Positions 13,204 through 13,379 of a stretch of DNA of 13,379 bases are shown in pieces; positions within the stretch are counted from its first letter, which is position 1; each line of letters opens with the position of its first letter. Where the stretch lies: positions 1-13,379 of the forward strand of contig JAUWBW010000022.1 of NCBI GenBank assembly GCA_030609665.1, written 5' to 3'. Source of the DNA: Methanosarcinaceae archaeon (GTDB lineage: Archaea; Halobacteriota; Methanosarcinia; Methanosarcinales; Methanosarcinaceae). The notes under the pieces are model-generated. The model was given only the letters and a program-made list of their open reading frames with translations. It was not told where the DNA came from and ran no database searches. The position numbers and the translations under genes were made by a program.

Positions 13204-13379
13204 TTTGGTTTTGGATATGGATATGGATATGGATATGTCGTGCCAACTTTCCAGTGTCAAGTGCCGATACTAAAGAAAAATACACAGCAATTGACATAAA
13301 CTAAAGAAAACGGAGCATCAGTCTCCGCCGCAGGCGGCATATTCCACCACCACCAAACCCACAAATCCATAACCCACAA
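13204..13379. other. 3' flank of pan with short repeats and no gene
   Basis: No coding region is supported in these 176 bases. GGATAT is repeated four times without interruption (13213-13236). ACTAAAGAAAA occurs at 13269-13279 and 13300-13310. CGGAG (13311-13315) can pair with CTCCG (13323-13327), or alternatively CCGCC (13325-13329) with GGCGG (13333-13337), two mutually exclusive hairpins that might act in 3'-end formation of pan. A pyrimidine-poor, CCA/CCC-rich tail continues to the window edge. Confidence 0.6.

Overview
The window looks like chromosomal DNA from a methanogenic or methane-oxidising archaeon, most likely of the Methanosarcinales/ANME-2 type. The basis is a proteasome-activating nucleotidase (PAN), an archaeal MBF1, an archaeal-type riboflavin reductase, a methanogen-type DUF356 protein, archaeal BoxA (TATA) elements, and a mix of Shine-Dalgarno-led and apparently leaderless starts. 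Genus-level placement is inference; no 16S or mcr gene is present.

Layout. (1) 1-1832, minus strand: a sensory module made of the 3' remnant of a PAS-domain protein, a FIST-domain sensor and the N-terminus of a GAF-type sensor protein that runs off the window. The PAS gene has lost its 5' part where it meets the 3' end of the riboflavin gene, so this looks like a recombination junction. (2) 1852-5959, minus strand: amidohydrolase, UspA, four-CBS protein, membrane-anchored extracellular protein, and RibD-type reductase, closely spaced and probably partly co-transcribed. (3) 6399-7159, plus strand: DUF167 protein and a Toprim protein, overlapping. (4) 7254-7631, minus strand: DUF356 protein behind a clear promoter. 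(5) 7758-11622, minus strand: MBF1, a ferredoxin-like protein with four [4Fe-4S] motifs, tungsten aldehyde:ferredoxin oxidoreductase, and ProC. The first three overlap head to tail, which suggests translational coupling. (6) 11920-13203, plus strand: PAN, followed by a small-repeat-rich 3' flank.

The most notable non-coding signal is between MBF1 and PAN (11701-11887). Two tandem units of about 60 bases each fold into an AT-rich 9-bp hairpin followed by a longer hairpin with the same geometry in both copies. The copies differ by paired, compensatory changes at four base pairs, and a third, shorter hairpin with the same 11-base apical region follows. This is what selection on RNA (or cruciform) structure would leave, and it is not explained by the flanking genes. 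The rest of the window is mostly ordinary housekeeping genes.
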